From Diplolepis rosae (lineage: Eukaryota > Arthropoda > Insecta > Hymenoptera > Diplolepididae), in contig JAPYXD010000717.1 of assembly GCA_030998225.1 (NCBI GenBank), forward strand, positions 310,001 through 374,000: 64,000 bases of DNA, in the 5' to 3' direction. Positions 39,600 through 53,164 of the stretch are shown here, piece by piece (the first letter of the stretch is position 1; each line of letters begins with the position of its first letter). A program made the translations under genes and the position numbers. The notes beneath the pieces are model-generated. The model saw nothing but the letters and a program-made list of their open reading frames with translations, had not been told where the DNA came from and made no database searches.

Positions 39600-42500
39600 G
39601 TTACTAGCAATGATGTTTTATTCTGACTAATTACATTATAAATAGGTAGAACCAAAACCAAACGTAGAAATATCTATGGTGGGCTGTAATAAAATTTCAC
39701 AGGAACTCTCCGCACGTATGGAGACAGATATAGAAGGTGAATTCTCATATAAAACAAATAAAATTTCAGAGCTAATAATGTCACTAGTAATGATGTTTTA
39801 TTCCGATTAATTACTAGATAAAATACTTAGAAACAAAATCACACGTGAACATATCCATTGTGCACGTCCGTAAACTTGCACAGCAACTGTCCCCCCACGT
39901 ATAGAAACGGACATGAACGAAGAATTCTTATATAAAATAAATAAAGTTTTAGAGCTAATAATATTTCTAGTAATTATGTTTTATTCAGATTAATTACATT
40001 TTAAACTACTTAGAACCAAAATAAAACATAAAAATATCTATGGTGGACTGTTATAAAATTGCACAGGAACTGTCCACACGGATATAAACTGACATAGACG
40101 GTCAAATCTCATATAAAAGAAATAATGTTTTAGAGCTGATAATGTTATTAGCAATGATGTTCTATTCCGATTAATTACTTTATAAACTACTTAGAACCAA
40201 AACCAACCGTAGAAACATCTATGGTGGGCTGTCATAAAATTTCACAGGAACTGTCCACACGTATAGAAACAGACATAGACAGTGAATTCCCATATAAAAG
40301 AAGTAAAGTATTACAGCTAATAATGTTACTAGTAATGATGCTTTATTCAGATTAATTACATTATATACTACTTAGAAACAGAATCAAACATAAAATATCT
40401 ATGGTGGACTGTCATAAAATAGCACAGGAACTTTCCACACGTATAGAAACAGACATAGAAGGTGAATTCTCATATAAAACAAATAAAATTTCAGAGATAA
40501 AAGTGTTACTAGCAATGATGTTTTATTCTACTAATTACTTTATAAACTACTTAGAAACAAAACCAAACGTACAAATATCTATGGTGGACTGTTATAAAAT
40601 TTCACATGAACTCTCCACACGTATAGAAACTGACATAGATGGTGAATTCTCATATAAAATAAATAATGTTTTAGAGCTAATAATGATACTAGCAATGATG
40701 TTTTATTGAGATTAATTACACTATAAACTACGTAGAAACAAAATCAAACGTGAAAATCTCTATCGTGGACTGTCATAATAGTTCACAGGAACTGTCCACA
40801 CGGATAGAAACTGACATAGACGGTCAAATCTCATATAAAAGAAATAATGTTTTAGAGCTGATAATGTTATTAGCAATGATGTTTCATTCCGATTAATTAC
40901 TTTATAAACTACTTAGAACAAAAACCAAACGTAGAAATATCTATGGTGGGCTGTCATAAAATTTCACAGGAACTGTCCACACGTATAGAAACAGACATAG
41001 ACAGTGAATTCTCATATAAAAGAAGTAAAGTTTTAGAGCTAATAATGTTACTAGTAATGCTGCTTTATTCAGATTAATTACATTATATACTACTTAGAAA
41101 CAGAATCAAACATAAAATATCCACGGTGGACTGTCATAAAATTGCACAGGAACTGTCCACACGTATAGAAACAGACATAGAAGGTGAATTCTCATATAAA
41201 ACAAATATAATTTCAGAGATAATAGTGTTACTAGCAATGATGTTTTATTCTGACTAATTACTTTATAAACTACTTAGAACCAAAATCAAACGTGAAAATA
41301 TCTATCGTGGACTGTCATAACATTGCACAGGAACTGTCCACACTGATAGAAACTGACATAGAGGGTGAAATCTCATATAAAATAAATAATTTTTTAGAGC
41401 TAATAATGTTACTAGTAATGATGTTTTATTCCTATTAGTTATTTTATAAACTATTTAGAACCAAAATCAAAATTAAAAATATCAATGGTGGGCAGTCATA
41501 ACATTGCACAGGAACTGTCCACACGTATAGAAACAGACATAGACGGTGAATTCTCATATTGAAGACATAATGTTTTAGAGCTAATAATGTTACTAGCAAT
41601 GATGTTTTATTGAGATTAATTACACTATAAACTACTTAGAAACAAAATCAAACGTGAAAATATCTATCGTGGACTGTCATAATAGTTCACAGGAGCTGTC
41701 CGCACGTATAGAAACTGACGTAGACGGTGAATTCTCATACAAAATGAATAATATTTTAGAGTTAATAATGTTACTAGTAATGATGTTTCATTCAGATTAA
41801 TTACATCTTAAACTACTTAGAACCAAAATAAAACATAAAAATATCTATGGTGGACTGTCATAAAATTGAACAGGAACTGTCCACATGTATAGAAACAGAC
41901 ATAGACGGTGAATTCTCATATAAAATAAATAATGTTTTAGAGTTAATAATGTTACTAGCAATGATGTTTTATTGAGATTAATTACACTATAAACTACTTA
42001 GAAACAAAATCAAACTTGAAAATATCTATGGTGGACTGTTATAAAATTGCACAGGAAATGTCCACACGTATAGAAACAGACATAAACGGTGAATTCTCAT
42101 ATAAAAGAAATAAGGTTTTAGAGCTAATAATGTTACTAACAATGATGTTTTATTCTGACTAATTACTTTATAAACTACTTAGAACCAAAACCAAACGTAG
42201 AAATATCTATGGTGGGCTGTCATAAAACATCCCAGGAACTGTCCGCACGTATGGAAACAGACATAGAACGTGAATTCTCATATAAAAGAAATAAAGTTTT
42301 AGAGCTAATAATATTTCTAGTAATGATGTTTTATTCTGATTAATTACATTTCGAATTACTTAGAAACAAAATGAAAAGTAAAAATATCTATGGTGGGCTG
42401 TCATAACATTGCACAGGAACTGTCCACACGTATAGAAACAGACATAGACGGTGAATTCTCATATGAAATGAATAATGTTTTTGATCTAATATTGTTACTA

Positions 42501-43180
42501 GTAATGATGTTTTATTCCCATTAATTACATTATAATCTACTTAGAAAAAAATTAAACGTGAACGTATTCAAGGTGTGCGTCCCTAAAATTGCACAGAAAC
42601 TGTCCCCCTTCGTATAGAAACGGACATGGACGAAGAATTCTTATATGAAAGAAATAAAGTTTTAGATCTTATGATATTTCTAGTCATGATGTTTTGTTCC
42701 GATTAATTACATTTCAAAACAATTAGAAACAAAATCAAACGTAAAAATATCTATGGTGGACTGTTATGATATTGCACAGGAACTGTCCACACGTATGGAA
42801 AAGGACATAGAAGGTGAATTTTCATATTAAAGAAATAATGTTTTAGAGCTAATAATGTTACTAGCAATGATGTTTTATTGAGGTTCATTACACTATACAC
42901 TACTTAGAAACAAAATCAAACGTTAAAATATCTATCGTGGACTGTCATAACAGTTCACAGGAACTGTCCACACGTATAGAAACGGACATAGACGGTGAAT
43001 TCTCATATAAAAGAAATAATGTTTGAGAGCTAATAATGTTACTAGTCATGATGTTTTATTCCGAATAATTACATTTCGAATTACTTAGAAACAAAATCAA
43101 ACGTGAAAATATCTATGGTGGACTGTTATAAGATTGCACAGGAAATGTCCACACGTATAGAAACAGACATACACGGTGAA
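39600..43180 (+). repeat. Copy 4 of the long repeat
   Basis: This is offset 2,350-2,351 bp (13 monomers) from copy 3 up to about 41,950, then continues in register with copy 2 at an offset of about 9,228 bp (aaacatccc at 32,997 and 42,225). It therefore combines the front of copy 3 with the back of copy 2, as expected from unequal exchange between them. One-base length change: seven C here against six in copies 1-3 at the cccccacg run. In its open frame (40,401) one unit reads 'gactgttataaaatttc' instead of 'ggctgtcataacattgc'. Confidence 0.8.
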
Positions 43181-44150
43181 TTCTCATATTAAAGAAATAA
43201 TGTTTTAGAGCTAATAATGTTACTAGCAATGATGTTATATTCAGATTAATTACACTATAAAATACTTAGAAACAAAAGCAAACGTAAAAATATCTATGGT
43301 GGACTGTTATAATATTGCACAGGAACAGTCCACACCCGTATAGAAACGCACATGGACGGTGAATTCTCATATAATACAAATAAATTTTCAGAGCTAATAA
43401 TGTTATTAGTAATGATGTTTGATTCCGATTAATTACTTTATAAACTACTTAGAAACAAAATCACACCTGAATATATCCATTGTGCACGTACCTAAACATG
43501 CACAGAAACTGTCCCCCCAAGTATAGAAACGGACATGAACGAAGAATACTTATATAAAAGAAATAACGTTTTAGAGCTAATAATATTTCTAGTAATGATG
43601 TTTTATACTGATTAATTACATTGCGAATTACTTAGAAACAAAATCAAACGTGAAAATATCTATGGTGGACTGTTATAAGATTGCACAGGAAATGTCAACA
43701 CGTATAGAAACAGACATAGAAGGTGAATTTTCATATTAAAGAAATAATGTTTTAGAGCTAATAATGTTACTAGCAATGATGTTTTATTGAGGTTCATTAC
43801 ACTATAAACTACTTAGAAACAAAATCAAACGTTAAAATATCTATCGTGGACTGTCATAACAGTTCACAGGAACTGTCCACATGTATAGAAACGGACATAG
43901 ACGGTGAATTCTCATATAAAAGAAATAATGTTTGACAGCTAATAATGTTACTAGTCATGATGTTTTATTCCGATTAATTACATTTCGAATTACTTAGAAA
44001 CAAAATCAAACGTGAAAATATCTATGGTGGACTGTTATAAGATTGCACAGGAAATGTCCACACGTATAGAAACAGACATACACGGTGAATTCTCATATTA
44101 AAGAAATAATGTTTTAGAGCTAATAATGTTACTAGCAATGATGTTTTATT

Positions 44151-45776
44151 CTGATTAATTGCTTCATAAACTACTTAGAATAAAAATCAAATGTAAAAAT
44201 ATCCATGGTGGTCTGTCATAACATTGCACTGGAACTGTCCACACGTATAGAAACTGACATAGACCGTGAATTCTCATATAAAATAAATAACGTTTTAGAG
44301 CTAATAATGTTACTAGCAATTATGTTTTATTCCGATTAATTACATTTCAAAAACAATTAGAAACAAAATAAAACGTAAAAATATCTGTGGCTGGCTGTCA
44401 TAAAATTTCACAGGAACTGTCAGCACGTATGGAAACAGACATAGACGGTGAATTCTCATATAAAAGAAGTAAATTTTAGAGCTAATAATGTTACTAGTAA
44501 TGATGCTTTATTCAGATTAATTACTTTATAAACTACTTAGAACCAAAACGAAACGTAGAAATATCTATGGGGGGCTGTCATAAAATTGCACAAGAACTGT
44601 CCACAAGTATAGAAACAGACATAGACGATGAATTCTCATATAAAAGAAGTAAATTTTAGAGCTAATAATGTTACTAGTAATGATGCTTTATTCAGATTAA
44701 TTACATTATAAACTACATAGAAACAAAATCAAACGTGAAAATATCTATCGTGGACTGTCATAGCATTGTACAGGAACTGTCCACACGGATGGAAACTGAC
44801 ATAGACGGTCAAATCTCATATAAAAGAAATAATGTTTTAGAGCTTATAATGTTACTAGTAATGATGCTTTATTCAGATTAATTACATTATATACTACTTA
44901 GAAACAGAATCAAACATAAAATATCTATGGTGGACTGTCATAAAGTTGCACAGGAACTGTCCACACGTATAGAAACAGACATAGACAGTGAATTCTCATA
45001 TAAAAGAAGTAAAGTTTTAGAGCTAATAATGTTACTAGTAATGATGCTTTATTCAGATTAATTACATTATAAACTACTTAGAAACAAAATCAAACGTGAA
45101 AATATCTATCTTGGACTGTCATAATAGTTCACAGGAACTGTCCGCACGTATAGAAACTGACGTAGACGGTGAATTCTCATATAAAATGAATAATGTTTTA
45201 GAGTTAATAATGTTACTAGTAATGATGTTTTATTCAGATTAATTACATTTTAAACTACTTAGAACCAAAATAAAACATAAAAATATCTATGGTGGACTGT
45301 CATAAAATTGCACAGGAACTGTCCACACGTATAGAAACAGACGTAGACAGTGAATTCTCATATAAAAGAAGTAAAGTATTAGAGCTAATAATGTTACTAG
45401 CAATGATGTTTTATTCTGACTAATTACTTTATAAATAGGTAGAACCAAAACCAAACGTAGAAATATCTATGGTGGGCTGTCATAAAATTTCACAGGAACT
45501 CTCCGCACGTATGGAAACAGACATAGAAGGTGAATTCTCATATAAAACAAATAAAATTTCAGAGCTAATAATGTCACTAGTAATGATGTTTTATTCCGAT
45601 TAATTACTAGATAAACTACTTAGAAACAAAATCAAAAGTAAAAATATCTATGGCGGGCTGTCATAACATTGCACAGGAACTGTCCACACGTATAGAAACT
45701 GACATAGACGGTGAATTCTCATATAAAATAAATAATGTTTTAGAGCTAATAATGTTACTAGCAATGATGTTTTATT
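44151..45776 (+). repeat. 9-monomer higher-order repeat, copy 1 (1,626 bp)
   Basis: 'ctgattaattgcttcataa' starts at 44,151 and 45,777; 'ctggctgtcataaaatttc' at 44,391 and 46,017. Offsets agree at 1,625-1,626 bp (nine monomers). It includes the frame-shifted variant 'agaagtaaattttagag', the 'cggatggaaactgac' unit and the 'tataaatagg' unit at 45,430. Confidence 0.85.
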
Positions 45777-47402
45777 CTGATTAATTGCTTCATAAACTAC
45801 TTAGAATAAAAATCAAATGTAAAAATATCCATGGTGGTCTGTCATAACATTGCACTGGAACTGTCCACACGTATAGAAACTGACATAGACCGTGAATTCT
45901 CATATAAAATAAATAACGTTTTAGAGCTAATAATGTTACTAGCAATTATGTTTTATTCCGATTAATTACATTTCAAAAACAATTAGAAACAAAATAAAAC
46001 GTAAAAATATCTGTGGCTGGCTGTCATAAAATTTCACAGGAACTGTCAGCACGTATGGAAACAGACATAGACGGTGAATTCTCATATAAAAGAAGTAAAT
46101 TTTAGAGCTAATAATGTTACTAGCAATGATGTTTTATTCTGACTAATTACTTTATAAACTACTTAGAACCAAAACAAAACGTAGAAATATCTATGGTGGA
46201 CTGTCATAAAATTGCACAAGAACTGTCCACAAGTATAGAAACAGACATAGACGATGAATTCTCATATAAAAGAAGTAAATTTTAGAGCTAATAATGTTAC
46301 TAGTAATGATGCTTTATTCAGATTAATTACATTATAAACTACATAGAAACAAAATCAAACGTGAAAATATCTATCGTGGACTGTCATAGCATTGTACAGG
46401 AACTGTCCACACGGATGGAAACTGACATAGACGGTCAAATCTCATATAAAAGAAATAATGTTTTAGAGCTTATAATGTTACTAGTAATGATGCTTTATTC
46501 AGATTAATTACATTATATACTACTTAGAAACAGAATCAAACATAAAATATCTATGGTGGACTGTCATAAAGTTGCACAGGAACTGTCCACACGTATAGAA
46601 ACAGACATAGACAGTGAATTCTCATATAAAAGAAGTAAAGTTTTAGAGCTAATAATGTTACTAGTAATGATGCTTTATTCAGATTAATTACATTATATAC
46701 TACTTAGAAACAAAATCAAACATAAAATATCTATGGTGGGCTGTCATAAAATTTCACAGGAACTGTCCGCACGTATAGAAACTGACGTAGACGGTGAATT
46801 CTCATATAAAATGAATAATGTTTTAGAGTTAATAATGTTACTAGTAATGATGTTTTATTCAGATTAATTACATTTTAAACTACTTAGAACCAAAATAAAA
46901 CATAAAAATATCTATGGTGGACTGTCATAAAATTGCACAGGAACTGTCCACACGTATAGAAGCAGACGTAGACAGTGAATTCTCATATAAAAGAAGTAAA
47001 GTATTAGAGCTAATAATGTTACTAGCAATGATGTTTTATTCTGACTAATTACTTTATAAATAGGTAGAACCAAAACCAAACGTAGAAATATCTATGGTGG
47101 GCTGTCATAAAATTTCACAGGAACTCTCCGCACGTATGGAAACAGACATAGAAGGTGAATTCTCATATAAAACAAATAAAATTTCAGAGCTAATAATGTC
47201 ACTAGTAATGATGTTTTATTCCGATTAATTACTAGATAAACTACTTAGAAACAAAATCAAAAGTAAAAATATCTATGGCGGGCTGTCATAACATTGCACA
47301 GGAACTGTCCACACGTATAGAAACTGACATAGACGGTGAATTCTCATATAAAATAAATAATGTTTTAGAGCTAATAATGTTACTAGTAATGATGTTTTAT
47401 TC
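45777..47402 (+). repeat. 9-monomer higher-order repeat, copy 2
   Basis: This directly follows copy 1 with the same monomer order. Differences: one unit near 46,690-46,760 has been exchanged ('tatatactacttag' and 'gggctgtcataaaatttc' in place of the 'cttggactgtcataatag' unit near 45,110), and 'gaagcagacg' replaces 'gaaacagacg' near 46,960. The exchanged unit suggests gene conversion within one monomer. Confidence 0.8.
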
Positions 47403-48751
47403 CGATTAATTACTTTATAAACTACTTAGAAACAAAATCACACGTGAACATATCCATTGTGCACGTCCGTAAACTTACACAGCAACTGTCCCCCCACGTA
47501 TAGAAACGGACATGAACGAAGAATTCTTATATAAAATAAATAAAGTTTTAGAGCTAATAATATTTCTAGTAATTATGTTTTATTCAGATTAATTACATTT
47601 TAAACTACTTAGAACCAAGATAAAACATAAAATATCTATGGTGGACTGTCATAAAATTGCACAGGAACTGTCCACACGTATAGAAACAGACATAGAAGGT
47701 GAATTCTCATATAAAACAAATAATGTTTTAGAGCTGATAATGTTATTAGCAATGATGTTCTATTCCGATTAATTACTTTATAAACTACTTAGAACCAAAA
47801 CCAAACGTACAAATATCTATGGTGGGCTGTCATAACATTGCACATGAATTCTCCACACGTATAGAAACTGACATAGACGGTGAATTCTCATATAAAAGAA
47901 GTAAATTTTAGAGCTAATAATTTTACTAGTAATGATGCTTTATTCAGATTAATTACATTTTAAACTACATAGAAACAAAATCAAACGTGAAAATATCTAT
48001 CGTGGACTGTCATAACATTGTACAGGAACTGTCCACACGGATAGAAACTGACATAAACGGTCAAATCTCATATAAAAGAAATAATGTTTTAGAGCTTATA
48101 ATGTTACTAGTAATGATGCTTTATTCAGATTAATTACATTATATACTACTTAGAAACAGAATCAAACATAAAATATCTATGGTGGACTGTCATAAAATTT
48201 CACAGGAACTGTCCACACGTATAGAAACAGACATAGACAGTGAATTCCCATATAAAAGAAGTAAAGTATTACAGCTAATAATGTTACTAGTAATGATGCT
48301 TTATTCAGATTAATTACATTATATACTACTTAGAAACAGAATCAAACATAAAATATCTATGGTGGACTGTCATAAAATTGCACAGGAACTGTCCACACGT
48401 ATAGAAACAGACATAGAAGGTGAATTCTCATATAAAACAAATAAAATTTCAGAGATAAAAGTTTTACTAGCAATGATGTTTTATTCTGACTAATTACTTT
48501 ATAAACTACTTAGAACCAAAACCAAACGTACAAATATCTATGGTGGGCTGTCATAACATTGCACATGAACTCTCCACACGTATAGAAACTGACATAGATG
48601 GTGAATTCTCATATGAAATAAATAATGTTTTAGAGCTAATAATGATACTAGCAATGATGTTTTATTGAGATTAATTACACTATAAACTACGTAGAAACAA
48701 AATCAAACGTGAAAATCTCTATCGTGGACTGTCATAATAGTTCACAGGAAC
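47403..48751 (+). repeat. Stretch resembling the core of the long repeats
   Basis: The units here match, in order, those around the 27,300-28,200 and 40,000-40,900 blocks, including 'cccccccacg'-type, 'gaattcccatataaaag' and 'cattatatactacttag' units. The two-monomer open frame seen in the long repeats is interrupted here by the usual stop (ctgactaattac near 48,486). No gene was seen. Confidence 0.65.
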
Positions 48752-49837
48752 TGTCCACACGGATAGAAACTGACATAGACGGTCAAATCTCATATAAAAG
48801 AAATAATGTTTTAGATCTGATAATGTTATTAGCAATGATGTTCAAATCCGATTAATTACTTTATAAACTACTTAGAACCAAAACCAAACGTAGAAATATC
48901 TATGGTGGGCTGTCATAAAATTTCACAGGAACTGTCCACACGTATAGAAACAGACATAGACAGTGAATTCTCATATAAAACAAATAAAATTTCAGAGATA
49001 ATAGTGTTACTAGCAATGATGTTTTATTCTGACTAATTACTTCATAAACTACTTAGAACCAAAATCAAACGTGAAAATATCTATCGTGGACTGTCATAAC
49101 ATTGCACAGGAACTGTCCACACGGATAGAAACTGACATAGAGGGTGAAATCTCATATAAAATAAATAATTTTGTAGAGCTAATAATGTTACTAGTAATGA
49201 TGTTTTAATCCTATTAGTTATTTTATAAACTACTTAGAACAAAAATCAAAATTAAAAATATCAATGGTGGGCTGTCATAACATTGCACAGGAACTGTCCA
49301 CACGGATAGAAACTGACATAGACGGTCAAATCTCATATAAAAGAAATAATGTTTTATATCTGATAATGTTATTAGCAATGATGTTCAAATCCGATTAATT
49401 ACTTTATAAACTACTTAGAACCAAAACCAAACGTAGAAATATCTATGGTGGGCTGTCATAAAATTTCACAGGAACTGTCCACACGTATAGAAACAGACAT
49501 AGACAGTGAATTCTCATATAAAACAAATAAAATTTCAGAGATAATAGTGTTACTAGCAATGATGTTTTATTCTGACTAATTACTTCATAAACTACTTAGA
49601 ACCAAAATCAAACGTGAAAATATCTATCGTGGACTGTCATAACATTGCACAGGAACTGTCCACACGGATAGAAACTGACATAGAGGGTGAAATCTCATAT
49701 AAAATAAATAATTTTGTAGAGCTAATAATGTTACTAGTAATGATGTTTTAATCCTATTAGTTATTTTATAAACTACTTAGAACAAAAATCAAAATTAAAA
49801 ATATCAATGGTGGGCTGTCATAACATTGCACAGGAAC
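48752..49837 (+). repeat. 543-bp trimer in two copies
   Basis: 'ttcaaatccgattaattac' occurs at 48,841 and 49,384 and 'ttttaatcctattagttat' near 49,204 and 49,747, all 543 bp apart. The two trimers are close to identical over three monomers, with 'ttagatctg' against 'tatatctg' as a visible difference. The same third unit appears again near 53,000, which ties this block to the next subarray. Confidence 0.85.
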
Positions 49838-52800
49838 TGTCCACACGTATAGAAACAGACGTAGACGGTGAATTCTCATATTGAAGACATAATGTTTTAG
49901 AGCTAATAATGTTACTAGCAATGATGTTTTATTGAGATTAATTACACTTTAAACTACGTAGAAACAAAATCAAACGTGAAAATCCTTATCGTGGACTGTC
50001 ATAATAGTTCACAGGAACTGTCCACACGGATAGAAACTGACATAGACGGACAAATCTCATATAAAAGAAATAAAGTTATAGAGCTGATAATGTTACTAGC
50101 AATGATGTTTTATTGAGATTAATTACACTATAAACTACTTAGAAACAAAATCAAACTTGAAAATATCTATCGTGGACTGTCATAATAGTTCACAGGAGCT
50201 GTCCGCACGTATAGAAACTGACGTAGACGGTGAATTCTCATATAAAATGAATAATATTTTAGAGTTAATAATGTTACTAGTAATGATGTTTCATTCAGAT
50301 TAATTACATCTTAAACTACTTAGAAACAAAATCAAACGTGAAAATATCTATGGTGGACTGTTATAAGATTGCACAGGAAATGTCAACACGTATAGAAACA
50401 GACATAGAAGGTGAATTTTCATATTAAAGAAATAATGTTTTAGAGCTAATAATGTTACTAGCAATGATGTTTTATTGAGGTTCATTACACTATAAACTAC
50501 TTAGAAACAAAATCAAACGTTAAAATATCTATCGTGGACTGTCATAACAGTTCACAGGAACTGTCCACACGTATAAAAACGGACATAGACGGTGAATTCT
50601 CATATAAAAGAAATAATGTTTGAGAGCTAATAATGTTACTAGTCATGATGTTTTATTCCGATTAATTACATTTCGAATTACTTAGAAACAAAATCAAACG
50701 TGAAAATATCTATGGTGGACTGTTATAAGATTGCACAGGAAATGTCCACACGTATAGAAACTGACATAGACCGTGAATTCTCATATAAAATAAATAACGT
50801 TTTAGAGCTAATAATGTTACTAGCAATTATGTTTTATTCCGATTAATTACACTATAAACTACGCAGAAACAAAATCAAACGTGAAAATCTCTATCGTGGA
50901 CTGTTATAATATTGCACAGGAACTGTCCACACGTATGGAAAAGGACATAGAAGGTGAATTTTCATATTAAAGAAATAATGTTTTAGAGATAATAGTGTTA
51001 CTAGCAATGATGTTTTATTCTGACTAATTACTTTATAAACTACTTAGAACCAAAATCAAACGTGAAAATATCTATCGTGGACTGTCATAACATTGCACAG
51101 GAACTGTCCACACGGATAGAAACTGACATAGACGGTCAAATCTCATATAAAATAAATAATTTTTTAGAGCTGATAATGTTACTAGCAATAATGTTTTATT
51201 CTGACTAATTACTTTATAAACTACTTAGAACCAAAATCAAACGTGAAAATATCTATCGTGGACTGTCATAACATTGCACAGGAACTGTCCACATGGATAG
51301 AAACTGACATAGAGGGTGAAATCTCATATAAAATAAATAATTTTTTAGAGCTAATAATGTTACTAGTAATGATGTTTTATTCTGACTAATTACTTTATAA
51401 ACTACATAGAACCAAAACCAAACGTAGAAATATCTATGGTGGGCTGTCATAAAATTTCACAGGAACCGTCAGCCCGTATGGAAACAGACATAGACGGTGA
51501 ATTATCATATAAAAGAAGTAAATTTTAGAGCTAATAATGTTACTAGTAATGATGCTTTATTCAGATTAATTACATTATAAACTACATAGAAACAAAATCA
51601 AACGTGAAAATATCTATCGTGGACTGTCATAACATTGTACAGGAACTGTCCACACGGATAGAAACTGACATAGACGGTCAAATCTCATATAAACGAAATA
51701 ATGTTTTAGAGCTTATAATGTTACTAGTAATGATGCTTTATTCAGATTAATTACATTATATACTAATTAGAAACAGAATCAAACATAAAATATCTATGGT
51801 GGACTGTTATAAAATTGCACAGGAACTGTCCACACGTATAGAAACAGACATAGACAGTGAATTCTCATATAAAAGAAGTAAAGTTTTAGAGCTAATAATG
51901 TTACTAGCAATGATGTTTATTGAGATTAATTACACTATAAACTACGTAGAAACAAAATCAAACGTGAAAATCTCTATCGTGGGCTGTCATAATAGTTCAC
52001 AGGAACTGTCCACACGGATAGAAACTGACATAGACGGTCAAATCTCATATAAAAGAAATAATGTTTTAGAGCTGATAATGTTATTAGCAATGATGTTCTA
52101 TTCCGATTAATTACTTTATAAACTACTTAGAACCAAAACCAAAAGTAGAAATATCTATGGTGGGCTGTCATAAAATTTCACATGAACTGTCCACACGTAT
52201 AGAAACAGACATAGACAGTGAATTCTCATATAAAATAAATAATGTTTTAGAGCTAATAATGTTACTAGCAATGATGTTTTATTGAGATTAATTACACTAT
52301 AAACTACGTAGAAACAAAATCAAACGTGAAAATCTCTATCGTGGACTGTCATAATAGTTCACAGGAACTGTCCACACGGATAGAAACTGACATAGACAGT
52401 GAAATCTCATATAAAAGAAGTAAAGTTTTAGAGCTAATAATGTTACTAGCAATGATGTTTTATTGAGATTAATTACACTATAAACTACGTAGAAACAAAA
52501 TCAAACGTGAAAATCTCTATCGTGGACTGTCATAATAGTTCACAGGAACTGTACACACGGATAGAAACTGACATAGACGGTCAAATCTCATATAAAAGAA
52601 ATAATGTTTTAGAGCTGATAATGTTATTAGCAATGATGTTCTATTCCGATTAATTACTTTATAAACTACTTAGAACCAAAACAAAACGTAGAAATATCTA
52701 TGGTGGGCTGTCATAAAATTTCACAGGAACTGTCCACACGTATAGAAACAGACATAGACAGTGAATTCTCATATAAAACAAATAAAATTTCAGAGATAAT

Positions 52801-53164
52801 AGTGTTACTAGCAATGATGTTTTATTCTGACTAATTACTTCATAAACTACTTAGAACCAAAATCAAACGTGAAAATATCTATCGTGGACTGTCATAACAT
52901 TGCACAGGAACTGTCCACACGGATAGAAACTGACATAGAGGGTGAAATCTCATATAAAATAAATAATTTTGTAGAGCTAATAATGTTACTAGTAATGATG
53001 TTTTAATCCTATTAGTTATTTTATAAACTACTTAGAACAAAAATCAAAATTAAAAATATCAATGGTGGGCTGTCATAACATTGCACAGGAACTGTCCACA
53101 CGTATAGAAACAGACGTAGACGGTGAATTCTCATATTGAAGACATAATGTTTTAGAGCTAATAA
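49838..53164 (+). repeat. 18-monomer spaced duplication and intervening units
   Basis: Landmarks at 49,750, 49,984 and 50,861 recur at 53,005, 53,239 and 54,116, all offset 3,255 bp. Between them, 51,000-52,700 holds units like those of subarray III, including a 104-codon two-monomer open frame at 51,796 made possible by a one-base-shorter 'gatgtttattgag' that shifts past the usual stop. No gene was seen. Confidence 0.7.

Larger units (their letters stand above)
26543..43300 (+). repeat. Subarray III: long higher-order repeats
   Basis: Four related multi-kilobase copies make up most of this stretch. A rare landmark, 'tataaataggtagaacc', starts at 26,973, 30,771, 37,287 and 39,637, giving spacings of 3,798, 6,516 and 2,350 bp (21, 36 and 13 monomers). 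A second landmark, a two-monomer open frame, starts at 27,736, 31,534, 38,050 and 40,401 with matching spacings. Copies agree over long runs with only scattered differences. The right edge, near 43.3 kb, is where monomers resembling subarray II (cacacccgtatag type) reappear. Confidence 0.8.
43301..49840 (+). repeat. Subarray IV: 9-mer and 3-mer repeats
   Basis: This opens with monomers resembling subarray II (43,320-44,150), then a 1,626-bp nine-monomer block present twice, then about 1.3 kb resembling the core of subarray III, then a 543-bp trimer present twice. The landmark 'tataaataggtagaacc' occurs at 45,430 and 47,055, so this subarray shares ancestry with subarray III. There is no gene in it. 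Confidence 0.7.

Noticed and set aside
51253..51450. Minus-strand open frame of 65 codons
   Set aside because: It lies wholly inside ordinary monomers and occurs once, where local variants happen to remove stops on the reverse strand. There is no support for a gene.
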